Below the pieces are notes generated by a model, which made no database searches, had not been told where the DNA came from, and saw only the letters and a program-made list of their open reading frames with translations. A stretch of 64,000 bases of DNA from Tenuifilum sp. 4138str (lineage in GTDB: Bacteria > Bacteroidota > Bacteroidia > Bacteroidales > Tenuifilaceae): the NCBI RefSeq assembly GCF_041102575.1, contig NZ_JBGCUE010000008.1:62001-126000 (forward strand), written 5' to 3'. Below are positions 42,474-53,105 of the stretch, piece after piece. The stretch's first letter is position 1, and the number at the start of each line of letters is the position of its first letter. A program made the position numbers and the translations under genes.

Positions 42474-45359
42474 CTACTCAACAAGGCTAATAAGCTGCTC
42501 CTTGTTAAGGAGTATCATCGGATTATTGGAGTTGACAAATTCGTGGGCAAGGTTTTCCTTGTGGGCTTGCAGCTTTACAATTTTCTCCTCCACCGTGTTT
42601 CGTGTAATAAAACGGTAAACAAACACACTCTTGGTTTGCCCTATTCGATGCGCGCGCGATGCTGCCTGCATCTCGGCGGCAGGATTCCACCATGGGTCAA
42701 GAATAAAAATGTAATCTGCTGCGGTTAGGTTTAGTCCAACACCGCCGGCTTTAAGCGAAATCAAAAAGATTTTCTTTTCAGGATTGTTCTGGAACCCTTC
42801 CACTACATCGCTTCTATCGGTTGTTGAACCGGTTAGCATTTCGTAACCTATACCGTTGTTTTGTAAGTAGGTTTCAACCTGTGCCAGATGTTTAACAAAC
42901 GATGAGAATATGAGTATCTTATGGTTTTCAGCAATTACGCTTTCAATCATTTGCGTAACCTCCTCAAATTTACCCGACGACAGGTTTGAGTATTCATCGA
43001 GCATGGCCGGGTGGTTGGCCAGCTGACGCAAACGGGTGAGCGCTGAAAGAACATTGATGGTTGACGATTCAGGTTTACTCTGTTCCAGGGAGTCAAGTAT
43101 CAACCTGCGGGCTTTTGATTTCTCCGCCTCATAGGCTTTGCCCTGCTCGTCGGTCATCTCACAGTAGATGATTTGCTCGGTAAGGGGTGGTAACTCCTTG
43201 GCAACTTGCTCCTTGGTGCGGCGCATTACCAGGGGTTCAATGAGCTTTTTTAGCTGTTTCTGCTTTTCGGCGTCATTCTTGCGCTCAATGGGAATGGCAA
43301 ATTCCTCACGGAATACCTTAAGGCCGCCGAGCATCCCACGGTTTAGGAAGTTCATTTGCGACCATAGGTCAAATAGGTTATTCTCAATAGGTGTTCCGCT
43401 AAGGCACAAGCTCTTCTTTGTCTTAAGCAACAGAACGCATCTGTATATTTTAGATGCAGGGTTTTTAATGGTTTGGCTCTCGTCCAACACCACGTAGCGG
43501 AATGCAAAGTCCTTGAAAAGGTCAATGTCGTTCCGTATGGTGCCGTAAGAAGTTATCACAACATGGTTTTGCTGAAATATTTTGTGGCTCTTGTCGCGTT
43601 GGGTTCCATGGTGAATGCCAACTTTAACCTGTGGCGCAAACTTTTCGAACTCTTTTTGCCAGTTGTAAATTATTGACGTGGGAGCAACAACCAGCGAACA
43701 GTGTTCCTGTCCGGTTTTAAAATCGTTGGCCTCAAGTTCCGATAGTAAAAGTGTTATGGTTTGTAATGTTTTTCCAAGGCCCATGTCGTCGGCAAGACAG
43801 CCATTCAAGCCGTTTTCAACCAATGTTTTTAGCCAGGCAAAACCAAGAGTTTGGTATTCGCGTAGTTTTGCCTGAAGGCCATGGGGTAGGGTTACCCCTT
43901 TGGCGTTAATATTTTTTAGTTTTTCTGCGAAACTTGAAATACTCTGGGTTTCTAGGCTACTGCCTGCAATAATTGCTGCCGATGCTTTAGACAGCTTAAT
44001 GCTTTCGCCTTCCTCCTTGCCAAGCATAAGAATGGTTCTGTACTTGGCAAACCACTCATCGGGTAAAATGAAAACCTGACCGTTGGGGAGGGTGAACTCG
44101 CGAATGTTCTTAACTATATGCTTGCGAAAGTAAACAAAGGGGATTTCAAATTCGCCAATACGAACCATGCCGTAAAGGTCGAACCAATCGATACTTTCGG
44201 TAAGCCTCAAATTAAGGTCAAAGCCACTTAAGTAATAATTTGTTTGCCTAAACTTTTGATGAATCTCAAAACCTTCGTCCTGTAACAGCTTATAGTTGGT
44301 ATTCAGCCATTCTATCACCTGGTAATGGTCAAACTCGCCATTTTCGGGTTTACCTGGAAAGTACTCGTTTTCTCCCACCTTTGTTAGGCGCCAGGTTTTA
44401 ATAAGCTGTTGTTTAATTTTTTCTTCCTTCTCGGGGTTGCGGGTAAGCCGGGTAAACGTGTATGAGTTATTACGGAACGATAGCTTTACCTCATTAACAG
44501 CAGGCGTATTTGCCGAAATAACCTTATTCCTATACTGAAAGCTAAGGGTGAGACAGGCTCCGCCTGATAGGCGCTCATCGAGCGTGAGTATGGGTTTAGG
44601 CCTGTTTTTTTGTTCGTTGATTTCAAATCCCACGGCTTCCACCTGGTTGCTTCTAACAGCATTCAGCACAAAGGTTTCCATATACTTTTGTACCGATTGC
44701 TGGGGTATTGTAATAAACTGCTTGGTCATGTAGGGTACAAACTTTCGGCCATCAATACCTTCAACCTTATATATGCCATTTGCAACCCGAATTAAGCATG
44801 GTTCAACCGTAAGTAATTCAAACACACCGGGCAATAAAGTTAAAATGGAAGATTGATGTTGAATCTTCAGGGAATACTTCATGCCAAGCTCATCAAGCTC
44901 GAACCTGAATATGGGCGATGCAACATCGGTATGGTAGGTTAATTGCTTTTCCTTGTAAATGTTATTGGCGTTACGCTCTCTGATGTATATCGGGATATTG
45001 GCCGATGCAGCTTTTTCAACGGCCTTACATACTCTTCGGTCAATGTAGTTCCTGATGTAGCTGTTTAGGTTTTCGTCGCTTTGAACTTTTTGTAGAAGTT
45101 CGTTGAATGTTTTTGCATCGCGTCCAAATAGCTTCATGAGACTTTTTTCGGATATTTCCTGAATGCTACGTATTATTTCCGATTGGTCGGTTGTAATCCT
45201 GTCGGAATGAATAACTGCTGAATCGACAATAACATTCTTTTCAATTTTATAGGTATCATCGCTGATTGGATTGATAAGATAGGCTCCTGCCACCAAACCC
45301 AACTCCCTGTGCCTATGCAAAGCAATCGCAAAGATGTATTGTGTATCAGTTGAATCCAT
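42474..45359 (-). CDS. SNF2-family helicase/ATPase
   Basis: 961 residues. The first half (about 1-490) has no motif I can name, apart from being common to bacterial SNF2 proteins. The ATPase half has Walker A in ADDMGLGKTLQTI (about 523-535), a DESQ box in VVLDESQTIKNP, the SLCLSGTPIENNLFDLWSQM motif and a C-terminal helicase lobe ending in DPWWNPAAEMQAASRAHRIG. SNF2 proteins translocate on double-stranded DNA and remodel protein-DNA contacts, including stalled RNA polymerase (RapA). There are no nuclease or methylase genes next to it, so a defence role is not suggested. It is monocistronic, with a promoter back-to-back with that of the LysM gene. Confidence 0.93.
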   Translation of the reverse strand: MDSTDTQYIFAIALHRHRELGLVAGAYLINPISDDTYKIEKNVIVDSAVIHSDRITTDQSEIIRSIQEISEKSLMKLFGRDAKTFNELLQKVQSDENLNSYIRNYIDRRVCKAVEKAASANIPIYIRERNANNIYKEKQLTYHTDVASPIFRFELDELGMKYSLKIQHQSSILTLLPGVFELLTVEPCLIRVANGIYKVEGIDGRKFVPYMTKQFITIPQQSVQKYMETFVLNAVRSNQVEAVGFEINEQKNRPKPILTLDERLSGGACLTLSFQYRNKVISANTPAVNEVKLSFRNNSYTFTRLTRNPEKEEKIKQQLIKTWRLTKVGENEYFPGKPENGEFDHYQVIEWLNTNYKLLQDEGFEIHQKFRQTNYYLSGFDLNLRLTESIDWFDLYGMVRIGEFEIPFVYFRKHIVKNIREFTLPNGQVFILPDEWFAKYRTILMLGKEEGESIKLSKASAAIIAGSSLETQSISSFAEKLKNINAKGVTLPHGLQAKLREYQTLGFAWLKTLVENGLNGCLADDMGLGKTLQTITLLLSELEANDFKTGQEHCSLVVAPTSIIYNWQKEFEKFAPQVKVGIHHGTQRDKSHKIFQQNHVVITSYGTIRNDIDLFKDFAFRYVVLDESQTIKNPASKIYRCVLLLKTKKSLCLSGTPIENNLFDLWSQMNFLNRGMLGGLKVFREEFAIPIERKNDAEKQKQLKKLIEPLVMRRTKEQVAKELPPLTEQIIYCEMTDEQGKAYEAEKSKARRLILDSLEQSKPESSTINVLSALTRLRQLANHPAMLDEYSNLSSGKFEEVTQMIESVIAENHKILIFSSFVKHLAQVETYLQNNGIGYEMLTGSTTDRSDVVEGFQNNPEKKIFLISLKAGGVGLNLTAADYIFILDPWWNPAAEMQAASRAHRIGQTKSVFVYRFITRNTVEEKIVKLQAHKENLAHEFVNSNNPMILLNKEQLISLVE

Positions 45360-45384
45360 TTAGGCTATTTTACTGCAATTTTAA

Positions 45385-45392
45385 CAAAAATA
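45385..45392 (-). promoter_or_regulatory. -7 box (TATTTTTG) for the SNF2 gene
   Basis: The minus-strand reading matches TAnnTTTG and lies 26 bases before the ATG. Confidence 0.55.
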
Positions 45393-45481
45393 TGCGTAGC
45401 TTAATGTTTTTTATGTGTCAATTTTTACTTTCTTCGTTTTAAAACAGCATTAGGCATAGGGTTTGAATTGATTGATTTGTG

Positions 45482-45489
45482 TATTTTTG
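45482..45489 (+). promoter_or_regulatory. -7 box (TATTTTTG) with -33 TTTG for the LysM gene
   Basis: TATTTTTG matches the consensus. TTTG at 45462-45465 stands 16 bases upstream, a reasonable -33 element. Confidence 0.6.
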
Positions 45490-45541
45490 TAGTTTGTATT
45501 CGGACCCATTTCGGAATAACATTTTCATAAAACTACTTGCA

Positions 45542-47392
45542 ATGATTAAAAGAATACTTGCACTCCTAACTCTGGTATCATTTTCCTACATTTTGTTTTC
45601 GCAGGAAGTAGAGGTAAAAATATCAAAGGATAAGGTACGTGTCGATGGGAAAACGTACTTTGTTCATATAGTCCAGCAGGGTGAAACGCTATACTCTATC
45701 AGTAAGGCTTATGGCGTAAGCCAGTCAGACATTGCGATAAACAACCCCGATATATACGCAGGGTTAAAGGTGGGACAAGCTCTAAAAATACCGGCTAAAG
45801 TGAAGAAAACCCAAACCGACGAGGATTATATCTACCACATTGTTAAACGCAAGGAAACCCTTTTTGGCATTTCAAGAATGTACAATGTGAGTATGGATGA
45901 TATACTACAGTTGAACCCTGAAGCAAGGGAAGGGTTAAAGATAAGTCAAACCCTTCGCATTCCCAAAAAGCAGATAAGCGATATTGAGCAGCAACCCGCT
46001 GTTGATTCGGTAGAATTTATTTTGCACGAGGTGCAACCCCGCGAAGGCTTATTCGCAATTTCCAGGAAATACGGTGTTTCACCCAAAGAGATTGAGTATT
46101 ACAACTACGACTTAATCAAGGATGGCTTAAAGCTTGGGACGACCCTTCGGATACCCAAACCCAAATTGGTACCTGTTCCTGAGGCTGTTGAGGCCAAAGT
46201 TAATACCGATGGGCTGGAGAAAGCATCGCCCTGCAGTAATAGCTACACCTACGATGGTCATCCGTATAATGTCGCATTGCTATTGCCCTTTACTCAAACC
46301 AGCAGCCAAACCCAGGTTGAGGTTGATGATGTTGACCCAAAAGATGTTCAGGACCCCACAGGGCAGTTAACTCAAATAACACAGGTTTCGCTTGAATTCT
46401 ACGAGGGGTTCCTGTTAGCCCTTGATACCTTAAAAAAGTTGGGCATTTCGGTAAACCTAAACGTGCGCGACACAAAGCGCTCGCCACAGGAGGTTGCTAA
46501 AATTCTGAATAGCACTGATATTGCACAATCTGAATTAGTGGTTGGGCCTTATATGTTCGATGAGGTTAAGCCTGTTGCTCAATTTGCCGCTAATAATAAT
46601 ATCAACTTTGTATCGCCCATTTACAGCAATAAAGAGGGGTTGGCTGATAAGCAGAATATTATTTCGGTTAGCCAAACCCTTCAAAACCAGTTAGAAATAT
46701 TTGTGAAGAACTTGAAGGTTGATTCCAGTAAGAACTACCTGGTGATTTATGACTCAACCGTCTGGTACTCGCCCAGTTTGAAGCATTTCGATTCGCTTCT
46801 AACCCAAAACTTTACAAGCAATGGTATAACTTTCTCCCGGTACTACCATAAAACTGCTGCTTACAAATCGGTTGATGTTCAGGAAAGGTTGCTGAAGATG
46901 CTAAAACGCGATACCGTAAACGTTGTGATTGTGCCTTCCGACGATGAACCGTTTGTAGCCGAAATACTTGGCAGTTTATATGCTGTAAAATCGTACTATA
47001 ACCTCAACACTGAGGTATATGGCCCTTCGCGTTGGCGTAAGTTTAAAAACCTTCCGCCCGATTACCTTTTTGCATTGAATACTCATGTATTCTCGCCATT
47101 CTTTGTCGACTACTCTCAAAGTGATGTGAAAACTTTTGTTGAGAAATACAGGGTGGAATTCCGGTCGGAGCCAACACAGTTCTCTTTTTTAGGTTACGAT
47201 GTGGCCTTTTACTTTATTAATGCACTCAAAGAGTTTGGTCCTGGTTTCACTCCCTGTCTCTCAGATTACAGGTTAAGAACGCTTCAAACTAACTTCAAGC
47301 TCAATACGAGTAAAGAGGGGTTTACGCTTAATTCAAATCAGTTCATAGTAAGGTATGCCCCCGATTTTACAATCACATGCAGCTGCTATTAA
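45542..47392 (+). CDS. Periplasmic protein with three LysM repeats and a receptor-type binding domain
   Basis: 616 residues from the ATG at 45542, chosen because it gives a clean signal peptide (about 1-20, ending LFSQ); an upstream in-frame Met would lack one. Three LysM repeats follow (about 32-80, 92-140 and 154-202), each with a GETLYSIS / KETLFGIS / EGLFAIS core and ending KIP or RIP. They should bind peptidoglycan. The rest (about 230-616) resembles type I periplasmic ligand-binding folds (ANF/LivJ-like), with YNVALLLPFTQ, a GFLLALDTLKKLG helix and ELVVGPYMFDEVKPVA. The ligand is unknown. The combination is typical for Bacteroidota. Confidence 0.85.
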   Translation: MIKRILALLTLVSFSYILFSQEVEVKISKDKVRVDGKTYFVHIVQQGETLYSISKAYGVSQSDIAINNPDIYAGLKVGQALKIPAKVKKTQTDEDYIYHIVKRKETLFGISRMYNVSMDDILQLNPEAREGLKISQTLRIPKKQISDIEQQPAVDSVEFILHEVQPREGLFAISRKYGVSPKEIEYYNYDLIKDGLKLGTTLRIPKPKLVPVPEAVEAKVNTDGLEKASPCSNSYTYDGHPYNVALLLPFTQTSSQTQVEVDDVDPKDVQDPTGQLTQITQVSLEFYEGFLLALDTLKKLGISVNLNVRDTKRSPQEVAKILNSTDIAQSELVVGPYMFDEVKPVAQFAANNNINFVSPIYSNKEGLADKQNIISVSQTLQNQLEIFVKNLKVDSSKNYLVIYDSTVWYSPSLKHFDSLLTQNFTSNGITFSRYYHKTAAYKSVDVQERLLKMLKRDTVNVVIVPSDDEPFVAEILGSLYAVKSYYNLNTEVYGPSRWRKFKNLPPDYLFALNTHVFSPFFVDYSQSDVKTFVEKYRVEFRSEPTQFSFLGYDVAFYFINALKEFGPGFTPCLSDYRLRTLQTNFKLNTSKEGFTLNSNQFIVRYAPDFTITCSCY

Positions 47393-47415
47393 TGGATTTA
47401 CATTAAAATTTTATC

Positions 47416-48318
47416 ATGAATTATCGGTTTAATTCCGGAAATACCCGCCTGGTTAATTTTGAGGGTTGGCTCTCTATATTAATCAACACTTTGCTTTTTG
47501 TACTAAAGTACTGGGCTGGAGTGGTTACAGGATCGTTAGCGCTTATTGCCGATGCCTGGCATACCCTTTCCGATTCAATCAGTTCAATTGTTTTGCTGCT
47601 TGGCATAAAATATTCGCAAAAGCCTGCCGATAAGGATCATCCTTTTGGGCATGGACGTTCGGAGCTAGTGGTTTCTTTGCTTATTGGTGCACTGCTTGCC
47701 TTTGTGGCCTTTTACTTTGCCATGGAAGGTGTTGCAAAAATCAGGGATAGGGTGAGTACTAGCTATGGAACTCTGGCAATTGTAGCAACTGTGGTATCAA
47801 TAGTTGCAAAGGAAGGACTTGCCCAGGCAGCTTTCATAATAGGTAAACGCACAGGCTCAATTTCAGTTACAGCCGATGGTTGGCATCACCGCAGCGATGC
47901 CCTTTCATCGGTCATTGTGCTTGTGGGTATTTTTGTAGGCAAGTACTTTTGGTGGATCGACGGAGTTTTGAGTATCATTGTTGCTCTGCTCATTCTTTAC
48001 TCAGGCATTAAGGTGATTACCGATAGCGCAGTGGTAATTCTTGGCGAGGTACCATCCGATGATCTTGTTCAAAAAGTAATGGAGATTGTCTCGAGGCAGG
48101 GCTACGATAGAATGGAGCCCCATCACTTCCATATCCATAACTATGTAATGCATCAAGAGCTTACCTTTCATGTTAGGCTGCCCAATCAAATGACCATAGA
48201 ACAGGCTCATAGAATTATTTCATTAATTGAAGATGCCATACACTTGGAGCTTGGCATTGATGCCACTATACATATAGAACCTCAAACTACCGATAAGCAT
48301 TGCAAGCATATCGATTAA
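47416..48318 (+). CDS. Cation diffusion facilitator family transporter
   Basis: 300 residues with six membrane segments in the first 210 residues. The metal-site motifs are ALIADAWHTLSDS (Asp near 46 and 53) and SVTADGWHHRSDALSS (Asp near 153, His and Asp near 157-161), typical of the HDxxD-like transport site. A His-rich cytosolic tail (HHFHIHNYVMH) follows. CDF proteins export zinc, iron, manganese or cobalt in exchange for protons. The metal cannot be fixed from sequence. It follows the LysM gene by 23 bases and may be co-transcribed. Confidence 0.92.
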   Translation: MNYRFNSGNTRLVNFEGWLSILINTLLFVLKYWAGVVTGSLALIADAWHTLSDSISSIVLLLGIKYSQKPADKDHPFGHGRSELVVSLLIGALLAFVAFYFAMEGVAKIRDRVSTSYGTLAIVATVVSIVAKEGLAQAAFIIGKRTGSISVTADGWHHRSDALSSVIVLVGIFVGKYFWWIDGVLSIIVALLILYSGIKVITDSAVVILGEVPSDDLVQKVMEIVSRQGYDRMEPHHFHIHNYVMHQELTFHVRLPNQMTIEQAHRIISLIEDAIHLELGIDATIHIEPQTTDKHCKHID

Positions 48319-48425
48319 TCATTTTGGGGATTTAATAGGTGTACGATTATCTACATTATTTCCCTTAAAAGTAACAATATGATACAAAACATGCTGAAAA
48401 AATCGTTTGCATAAACTAAAATATT

Positions 48426-48433
48426 TACATTTG
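48426..48433 (+). promoter_or_regulatory. -7 box (TACATTTG) with -33 TTTG for pckA
   Basis: TACATTTG matches the consensus; TTTG at 48406-48409 is 16 bases upstream. Both elements are 40-70 bases before the start. Confidence 0.6.
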
Positions 48434-48473
48434 CTTATAATTCTCAATTATTTATTCTTAAAAAATTGTGGAA

Positions 48474-50084
48474 ATGATTGACTTATCGCAGTACGGTATT
48501 GATTCCGTTAGGGAGTTGTACTATAATCCATCGTACGATTTACTTTATGAGCACGAAACCGACCCAAATCTTGAGGGTTATGAGCGAGGTATTGTAACCA
48601 AACTTGGAGCAGTAAATGTTGACACTGGCATATTTACAGGCCGTTCACCCAAAGATAAGTATGTGGTTCGAGAGCCAAATACCGAAAATGACGTTTGGTG
48701 GGCCGAGCCTGGCAAAAAGGGTTCCGATAATAAACCCATATCGCAAGAGGTATGGGAAAAGCTCAAGGATGTAAGCGTTAAGCAGCTTAATGGCAAAAAG
48801 CTATACGTGGTTGATGCTTACGCTGGGGCTAATGAGGATACCCGACTGAGCGTTCGCTTTATCATGGAGGTTGCCTGGCAGGCACATTTTGTTAAAAATA
48901 TGTTTATTCGGCCTTCCGATGAGGAACTCAAAAACTTTAACCCCGACTTTGTTGTGCTTGTTGCATCCAAAACCACCAATCCATACTGGAAGGAGCAAAA
49001 CCTAAACAGCGAGGTATATGTGGCTTTTCATCTTACTGAGCGAATGGCCCTGATTGGCGGCACATGGTATGGTGGAGAGATGAAAAAGGGTATCTTTTCC
49101 GTAATGAACTTTTACCTACCCCTTAAGGGTATTGCATCGATGCATTGCAGCGCCAATGTTGGCAAGTCTGGCGATGTGGCAATTTTCTTTGGGCTGTCAG
49201 GCACAGGTAAAACTACCCTTTCGGCTGACCCTAATCGAGCCCTTATAGGCGACGATGAGCATGGCTGGGACGATTCGGGTGTATTTAACTTTGAGGGAGG
49301 TTGCTACGCCAAGTGCATTGACCTTGACCCACAAAAAGAACCCGATATCTTTGCAGCCATCCGGCGCGATGCTCTTCTTGAGAACCTCGATGTGGATGCC
49401 GAAGGCAATATCGATTTCCATTCAAAACGTAAAACAGAGAATACGCGAGTATCATACCCAATTTACCATATTAAGAATATTGTTAAACCAATTTCGCGTG
49501 CTGGACATGCAAAGAATGTAATATTCCTAACCGCCGATGCGTTTGGTGTTTTACCCCCGGTTTCAAAGCTAACTCCTAACCAAACCCAGTACCACTTTTT
49601 AAGTGGCTTTACTGCAAAACTGGCAGGAACTGAGAGGGGAGTGCTTGAGCCACAGCCAACCTTTAGTAGCTGTTTTGGGCAGGCCTTTTTGATGTTACAC
49701 CCTACGGTTTATGCTCGGGAGCTTGTTAAAAAAATGCAGCAACACAACTCTAAGGCTTACCTTGTAAACACCGGCTGGATTGGTGGGGCTTATGGTGTTG
49801 GGCGTAGAATTGATTTGCCCTCAACCCGTGCCATTATCAACGCAATTCTGGATGGTAGCCTCGATAACGCTGAGTTCGATGTTCTTCCAATTTTTAACCT
49901 TCAAATACCTAAGGCATTGCCTGGTGTCGATTCCAAGCTTTTAAACCCACGTAACCACTGGTCGAATCCTGAGGATTGGGATGCAGCAGCCCGGAGTCTT
50001 GCCCAAAAATTTATCGAAAACTTTAAGACCTTTACTGATAACGAGTGGGGTCAACGATTGGTTGCTGCTGGGCCTATGCTGTAA
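48474..50084 (+). CDS. pckA: ATP-dependent phosphoenolpyruvate carboxykinase
   Basis: 536 residues from the ATG at 48474; a GTG two codons earlier is possible. It interconverts oxaloacetate plus ATP with PEP, CO2 and ADP. In fermentative Bacteroidota it usually runs toward oxaloacetate to make succinate and ATP. Visible motifs are [10 protein letters not shown] (about 53-62), the PEPCK-specific MHCSANVG (about 222-229), the kinase-1a loop [12 protein letters not shown] (about 238-249), the metal site GDDEHGWDD and the R-V-S-Y stretch near 325. It is single, with its own promoter and terminator. Confidence 0.97.
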   Translation: MIDLSQYGIDSVRELYYNPSYDLLYEHETDPNLEGYERGIVTKLGAVNVDTGIFTGRSPKDKYVVREPNTENDVWWAEPGKKGSDNKPISQEVWEKLKDVSVKQLNGKKLYVVDAYAGANEDTRLSVRFIMEVAWQAHFVKNMFIRPSDEELKNFNPDFVVLVASKTTNPYWKEQNLNSEVYVAFHLTERMALIGGTWYGGEMKKGIFSVMNFYLPLKGIASMHCSANVGKSGDVAIFFGLSGTGKTTLSADPNRALIGDDEHGWDDSGVFNFEGGCYAKCIDLDPQKEPDIFAAIRRDALLENLDVDAEGNIDFHSKRKTENTRVSYPIYHIKNIVKPISRAGHAKNVIFLTADAFGVLPPVSKLTPNQTQYHFLSGFTAKLAGTERGVLEPQPTFSSCFGQAFLMLHPTVYARELVKKMQQHNSKAYLVNTGWIGGAYGVGRRIDLPSTRAIINAILDGSLDNAEFDVLPIFNLQIPKALPGVDSKLLNPRNHWSNPEDWDAAARSLAQKFIENFKTFTDNEWGQRLVAAGPML

Positions 50085-50123
50085 CTGTTCTCCGAGAAAA
50101 TCAAAACCAAAGATTACTATACA

Positions 50124-50152
50124 AGAATGGCTACCATTATGGTAGCCATTCT
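50124..50152. terminator. Bidirectional terminator between pckA and purC
   Basis: AGAATGGCTACC and GGTAGCCATTCT are perfect 12-base arms with a five-base loop; T-rich sequence lies on both sides. Confidence 0.82.
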
Positions 50153-50167
50153 TATTCTTGTTCAATA

Positions 50168-51115
50168 CTACATGCTTTGTAAGAAAGCCTTAACGTTTTT
50201 CTCAATCCTATTCAGAATATCCTCGTCGCTGTGAGCCTTTTGGAACCTGTCGCCTGTAATTTTCTCGTACAGCTCAATGTAGCGGTTTGATACCTGCTCA
50301 ATAAATTCAGGGGTCATTTCGGGTACGGTTTGCCCCTCCTTACCTTGGAAACCATTGGCCATGAGCCATTCACGGACAAATTCCTTTGAGAGTTGACGTT
50401 GCTCCTCGCCCTTCTCAAACCGTTCATTGTAACCATCAAGGTAAAAGTACCGCGATGAGTCAGGAGTATGGATTTCATCAATCAGGTATATTTTCCCATC
50501 CTTTTTGCCAAACTCATACTTGGTGTCAACCAAAATAAGACCCATTTTCTCAGCAATCTGGGTTCCCCGCTCGAACAATGCTAGTGTATATTTTTCTAGA
50601 AGGTTGTAATCGGCTTCGCTTACTAAGCCTTTAGCAATTATCTCTTCACGTGAAATGTCCTCATCGTGCCCCTCTTCGGCTTTGGTGGTGGGAGTGATAA
50701 TTGGTTTCGGGAATTTTTGATGCTCCTTCATGCTTTCGGGAAGGGGAACGCCGCAAAGTGAGCGCTTGCCTGATTTGTACTCACGCCAAGCATGACCTGT
50801 CAGGTAGCCGCGCACCACCATTTCAACCTTGAAGGGTTCGCAATAGTGTCCAACTGTTACCATTGGATCGGGCGAGGCTATTTTCCAGTTAGGAACAATA
50901 TCGGCAGTTGCGTCAAGAAACTTGTTGGCAATCTGGTTGAGGACTTGACCCTTGAATGGTATCCCTTTGGGAAGGATTACATCAAAGGCCGAGATCCTGT
51001 CAGTTACCACCATCACAAGAAACTGGTTGTTGATGTTGTACACATCGCGTACTTTCCCATGGTACACTGAAACCTGTCCGGGGAACTTGAAATCGGTGCG
51101 GGTGATTGCTTTCAT
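50168..51115 (-). CDS. purC: Phosphoribosylaminoimidazole-succinocarboxamide synthase
   Basis: 315 residues from the ATG at 51115. A longer frame would overlap phoH and adds an unlikely basic tail, so I reject it. It joins CAIR and aspartate with ATP in purine synthesis. Typical parts are [12 protein letters not shown] (about 15-26), [21 protein letters not shown] (key Asp near 39 and 44), [19 protein letters not shown] and the late [16 protein letters not shown]. It lies 10 bases after the phoH stop on the same strand and is probably co-transcribed. Confidence 0.96.
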   Translation of the reverse strand: MKAITRTDFKFPGQVSVYHGKVRDVYNINNQFLVMVVTDRISAFDVILPKGIPFKGQVLNQIANKFLDATADIVPNWKIASPDPMVTVGHYCEPFKVEMVVRGYLTGHAWREYKSGKRSLCGVPLPESMKEHQKFPKPIITPTTKAEEGHDEDISREEIIAKGLVSEADYNLLEKYTLALFERGTQIAEKMGLILVDTKYEFGKKDGKIYLIDEIHTPDSSRYFYLDGYNERFEKGEEQRQLSKEFVREWLMANGFQGKEGQTVPEMTPEFIEQVSNRYIELYEKITGDRFQKAHSDEDILNRIEKNVKAFLQSM

Positions 51116-51125
51116 CTTTTTTGTT

Positions 51126-52127
51126 TTATTTGGTTTGATTATCATCACTTTTCGCATCGGTTTGAATATCGGTTTTGCCCTTGGCCTCCTCAAATGCGTT
51201 TACTATGTATTTTACCAGCTTATGGCGAATGATGTCGCGGGTATCAAAGTATATTATTGCAATATCTTTTATTCCCTCCAGGAGTTTGATTGCTTTAACT
51301 AAGCCTGAGTCATCCTTGTTTGGCAGGTCAATTTGTGTAATATCGCCTGTTACAATGAACTTTGCGTTGCTTCCCATACGGGTAAGAAACATTTTCAGTT
51401 GGCTGAGAGTGGTGTTTTGGGCTTCGTCAAGTATTACAAAGGCATTGTCGAGCGTACGGCCGCGCATGTAGGCAAGTGGGGCAATCTGAACAGTACCATC
51501 TTCCATAAACTCCTGGAGTTTCTTTGGGGGAATCATATCGTGTAGGGCATCGTAAAGGGGTTGCAGGTATGGGTCAAGCTTTTCTTTCATATCGCCAGGT
51601 AAAAAGCCCAAGCGTTCCCCAGCTTCAACGGCTGGGCGGGTCAATATTATGCGTTTTACCTCCTTGTTGCGTAGCGCCCTTACCGCAAGGGCAATGGCTG
51701 TATATGTTTTCCCTGATCCAGCCGGACCAATGGCAAAAATCAGGTCGTTACTTTCATACATCTCTACCAGCTTGCGCTGATTTACTGTTCGAGCCTTTAC
51801 GATTTTACCATGGTTGCCGTAAACCAGCACATCGGTTATGTCCTCTTCTGCCTTTTCAATGGATTCAGGGTTGTTTTGCAGGATATCTTTGATATTGGTT
51901 TCACTTAAGTACCCATACTTGATGTGAAAGTCAACCATGGCATGAACTTTCTGATCCAAGTCCTCTATAAGTTGCTCATCGCCAACAGCCTTAATAGTAT
52001 TCCCTCTTCCGATGATTTTTAGCTTTGGGTAGTGCTTGGTTATTAAGTCGAAGCGGGTATTGTTAACCCCATAAAGCACCAAGGGGTCAATCCCTTCAAT
52101 AATGATAGTTCTCTCGCCTGCTGCCAT
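51126..52127 (-). CDS. phoH: PhoH-family ATPase
   Basis: 333 residues. An N-terminal KH-like part (about 25-75, [18 protein letters not shown]) precedes the P-loop ATPase domain with [17 protein letters not shown] (about 133-149), the [10 protein letters not shown] Walker B (about 232-241) and the [20 protein letters not shown] motif (about 252-271). PhoH proteins are RNA- or phosphate-related ATPases of uncertain role, often tied to ribosome or RNA quality control near ybeY. ybeY is not adjacent here. It heads a two-gene operon with purC. Confidence 0.93.
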   Translation of the reverse strand: MAAGERTIIIEGIDPLVLYGVNNTRFDLITKHYPKLKIIGRGNTIKAVGDEQLIEDLDQKVHAMVDFHIKYGYLSETNIKDILQNNPESIEKAEEDITDVLVYGNHGKIVKARTVNQRKLVEMYESNDLIFAIGPAGSGKTYTAIALAVRALRNKEVKRIILTRPAVEAGERLGFLPGDMKEKLDPYLQPLYDALHDMIPPKKLQEFMEDGTVQIAPLAYMRGRTLDNAFVILDEAQNTTLSQLKMFLTRMGSNAKFIVTGDITQIDLPNKDDSGLVKAIKLLEGIKDIAIIYFDTRDIIRHKLVKYIVNAFEEAKGKTDIQTDAKSDDNQTK

Positions 52128-52150
52128 TAATACCTGTTGGGTTATGTATG

Positions 52151-52158
52151 CAAAGATA
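52151..52158 (-). promoter_or_regulatory. -7 box (TATCTTTG) for phoH-purC
   Basis: The minus-strand reading matches TAnnTTTG and lies 24 bases before the ATG. Confidence 0.6.
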
Positions 52159-52272
52159 ATCTAAAACCAGTCAAATTTTTGTGTTTGTAACCGTAAGATA
52201 TCAAAAAATACTAACAGCTAAATGGTTAGTAAGTTTAGCAGGCTAAATTCTGAAATTATTAATTTTCTGGTT

Positions 52273-52280
52273 TACTTTTG
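52273..52280 (+). promoter_or_regulatory. -7 box (TACTTTTG) for the DUF62-mazG operon
   Basis: It matches TAnnTTTG and lies 22 bases before the ATG. Confidence 0.6.
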
Positions 52281-52301
52281 TATTGATTTTTGGTCTCTTA
52301 A

Positions 52302-53105
52302 ATGGAAGCAACCAATACCCGTTTTGTAACTCTTACCACCGATTGGGGCAACCAGGATTACTACCTTGGGATGCTCTGCGGGAAACTTTATTCCATTTCG
52401 CCCAACTTGAAGGTTGTGGAGTTAAGCCATAAAGTACCTACGTATAATTACATGCATGCTGCATTTCTGATAAAGCATTCCTTTAGCCATTTCCCTAAAG
52501 GGTCAATTCATATTTGCATGGTGAATAGCGATACCTCGGACAACATGCGCATGCTTTTTTTTGAATACCAGGGCCATTACTTCATTACACCTGATAACGG
52601 GACCATATCGTTAATTGCTGATGTTTTGCCCGAAGTGGTCCATGCAATTCCTGTTGATGACACCCGTAGTTTTGGTTCAATGGATTCGGTAATACTGGCT
52701 TTGGAGGTACTACTTTCCGAAAATGGCCAAACCGATTTCGCCATTGAAGCATCGGGTATTAAAAGGTTTACGCCTATTCTGCCAATCCCTGAAAACGATG
52801 CGATTACTGGAAGCGTTATATATATCGATTCCTACTTTAATGCAATAACCAACATCACTCGCGACGATTTCGAAGCTATTCGGAAGTCCAGAAAGTACTC
52901 CATATATGTTCATCGGTTCTCGCATGGAATAAGCAAGCTAAGTAATTCATACAAGGATGTAGAAAAGGGCGATTTGCTTGCGCTTTTCAACTCCTTGGGT
53001 TTGCTTGAGATAGCTGTCCGCGAAGGTTTTGCCGCTCAAATGTACAACCTCTCAGTTGGCTCAAATATAATGGTTCGTTTTTACGACGATAAAATTTTAC
53101 GGTGA
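52302..53105 (+). CDS. SAM hydroxide adenosyltransferase family protein (DUF62)
   Basis: 267 residues. It has the two-domain fold of SAM-dependent fluorinase/chlorinase relatives. The N-terminal substrate site TLTTDWGNQDYYLGMLCGKL (residues about 11-30; Asp14) is followed by SHKVPTYNYMHAAFLIKHS, the GHYFITPDNGTIS motif (about 101-113) and a C-terminal beta domain with DSYFNAITNI. Common bacterial members hydrolyse S-adenosylmethionine to adenosine and methionine; halogenation is not expected. Its stop overlaps the mazG start (TGATG). Confidence 0.9.
   Translation: MEATNTRFVTLTTDWGNQDYYLGMLCGKLYSISPNLKVVELSHKVPTYNYMHAAFLIKHSFSHFPKGSIHICMVNSDTSDNMRMLFFEYQGHYFITPDNGTISLIADVLPEVVHAIPVDDTRSFGSMDSVILALEVLLSENGQTDFAIEASGIKRFTPILPIPENDAITGSVIYIDSYFNAITNITRDDFEAIRKSRKYSIYVHRFSHGISKLSNSYKDVEKGDLLALFNSLGLLEIAVREGFAAQMYNLSVGSNIMVRFYDDKILR

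Noticed and set aside
42474-45359. SNF2 helicase as part of a DISARM or similar defence system
   Set aside because: No methylase, nuclease or other defence gene adjoins it; the neighbours are plsY and a LysM protein, so a general chromatin or polymerase role is more likely.
50168-51193. Longer purC frame with 26 extra N-terminal residues
   Set aside because: The extension overlaps phoH, is a basic low-complexity tail, and the normal PurC N-terminus begins at the ATG at 51115.
52302-53105. Fluorinase or chlorinase activity for the DUF62 protein
   Set aside because: Most bacterial family members hydrolyse SAM with water; there is no halogen-related neighbour and no visible halogenase-specific loop.
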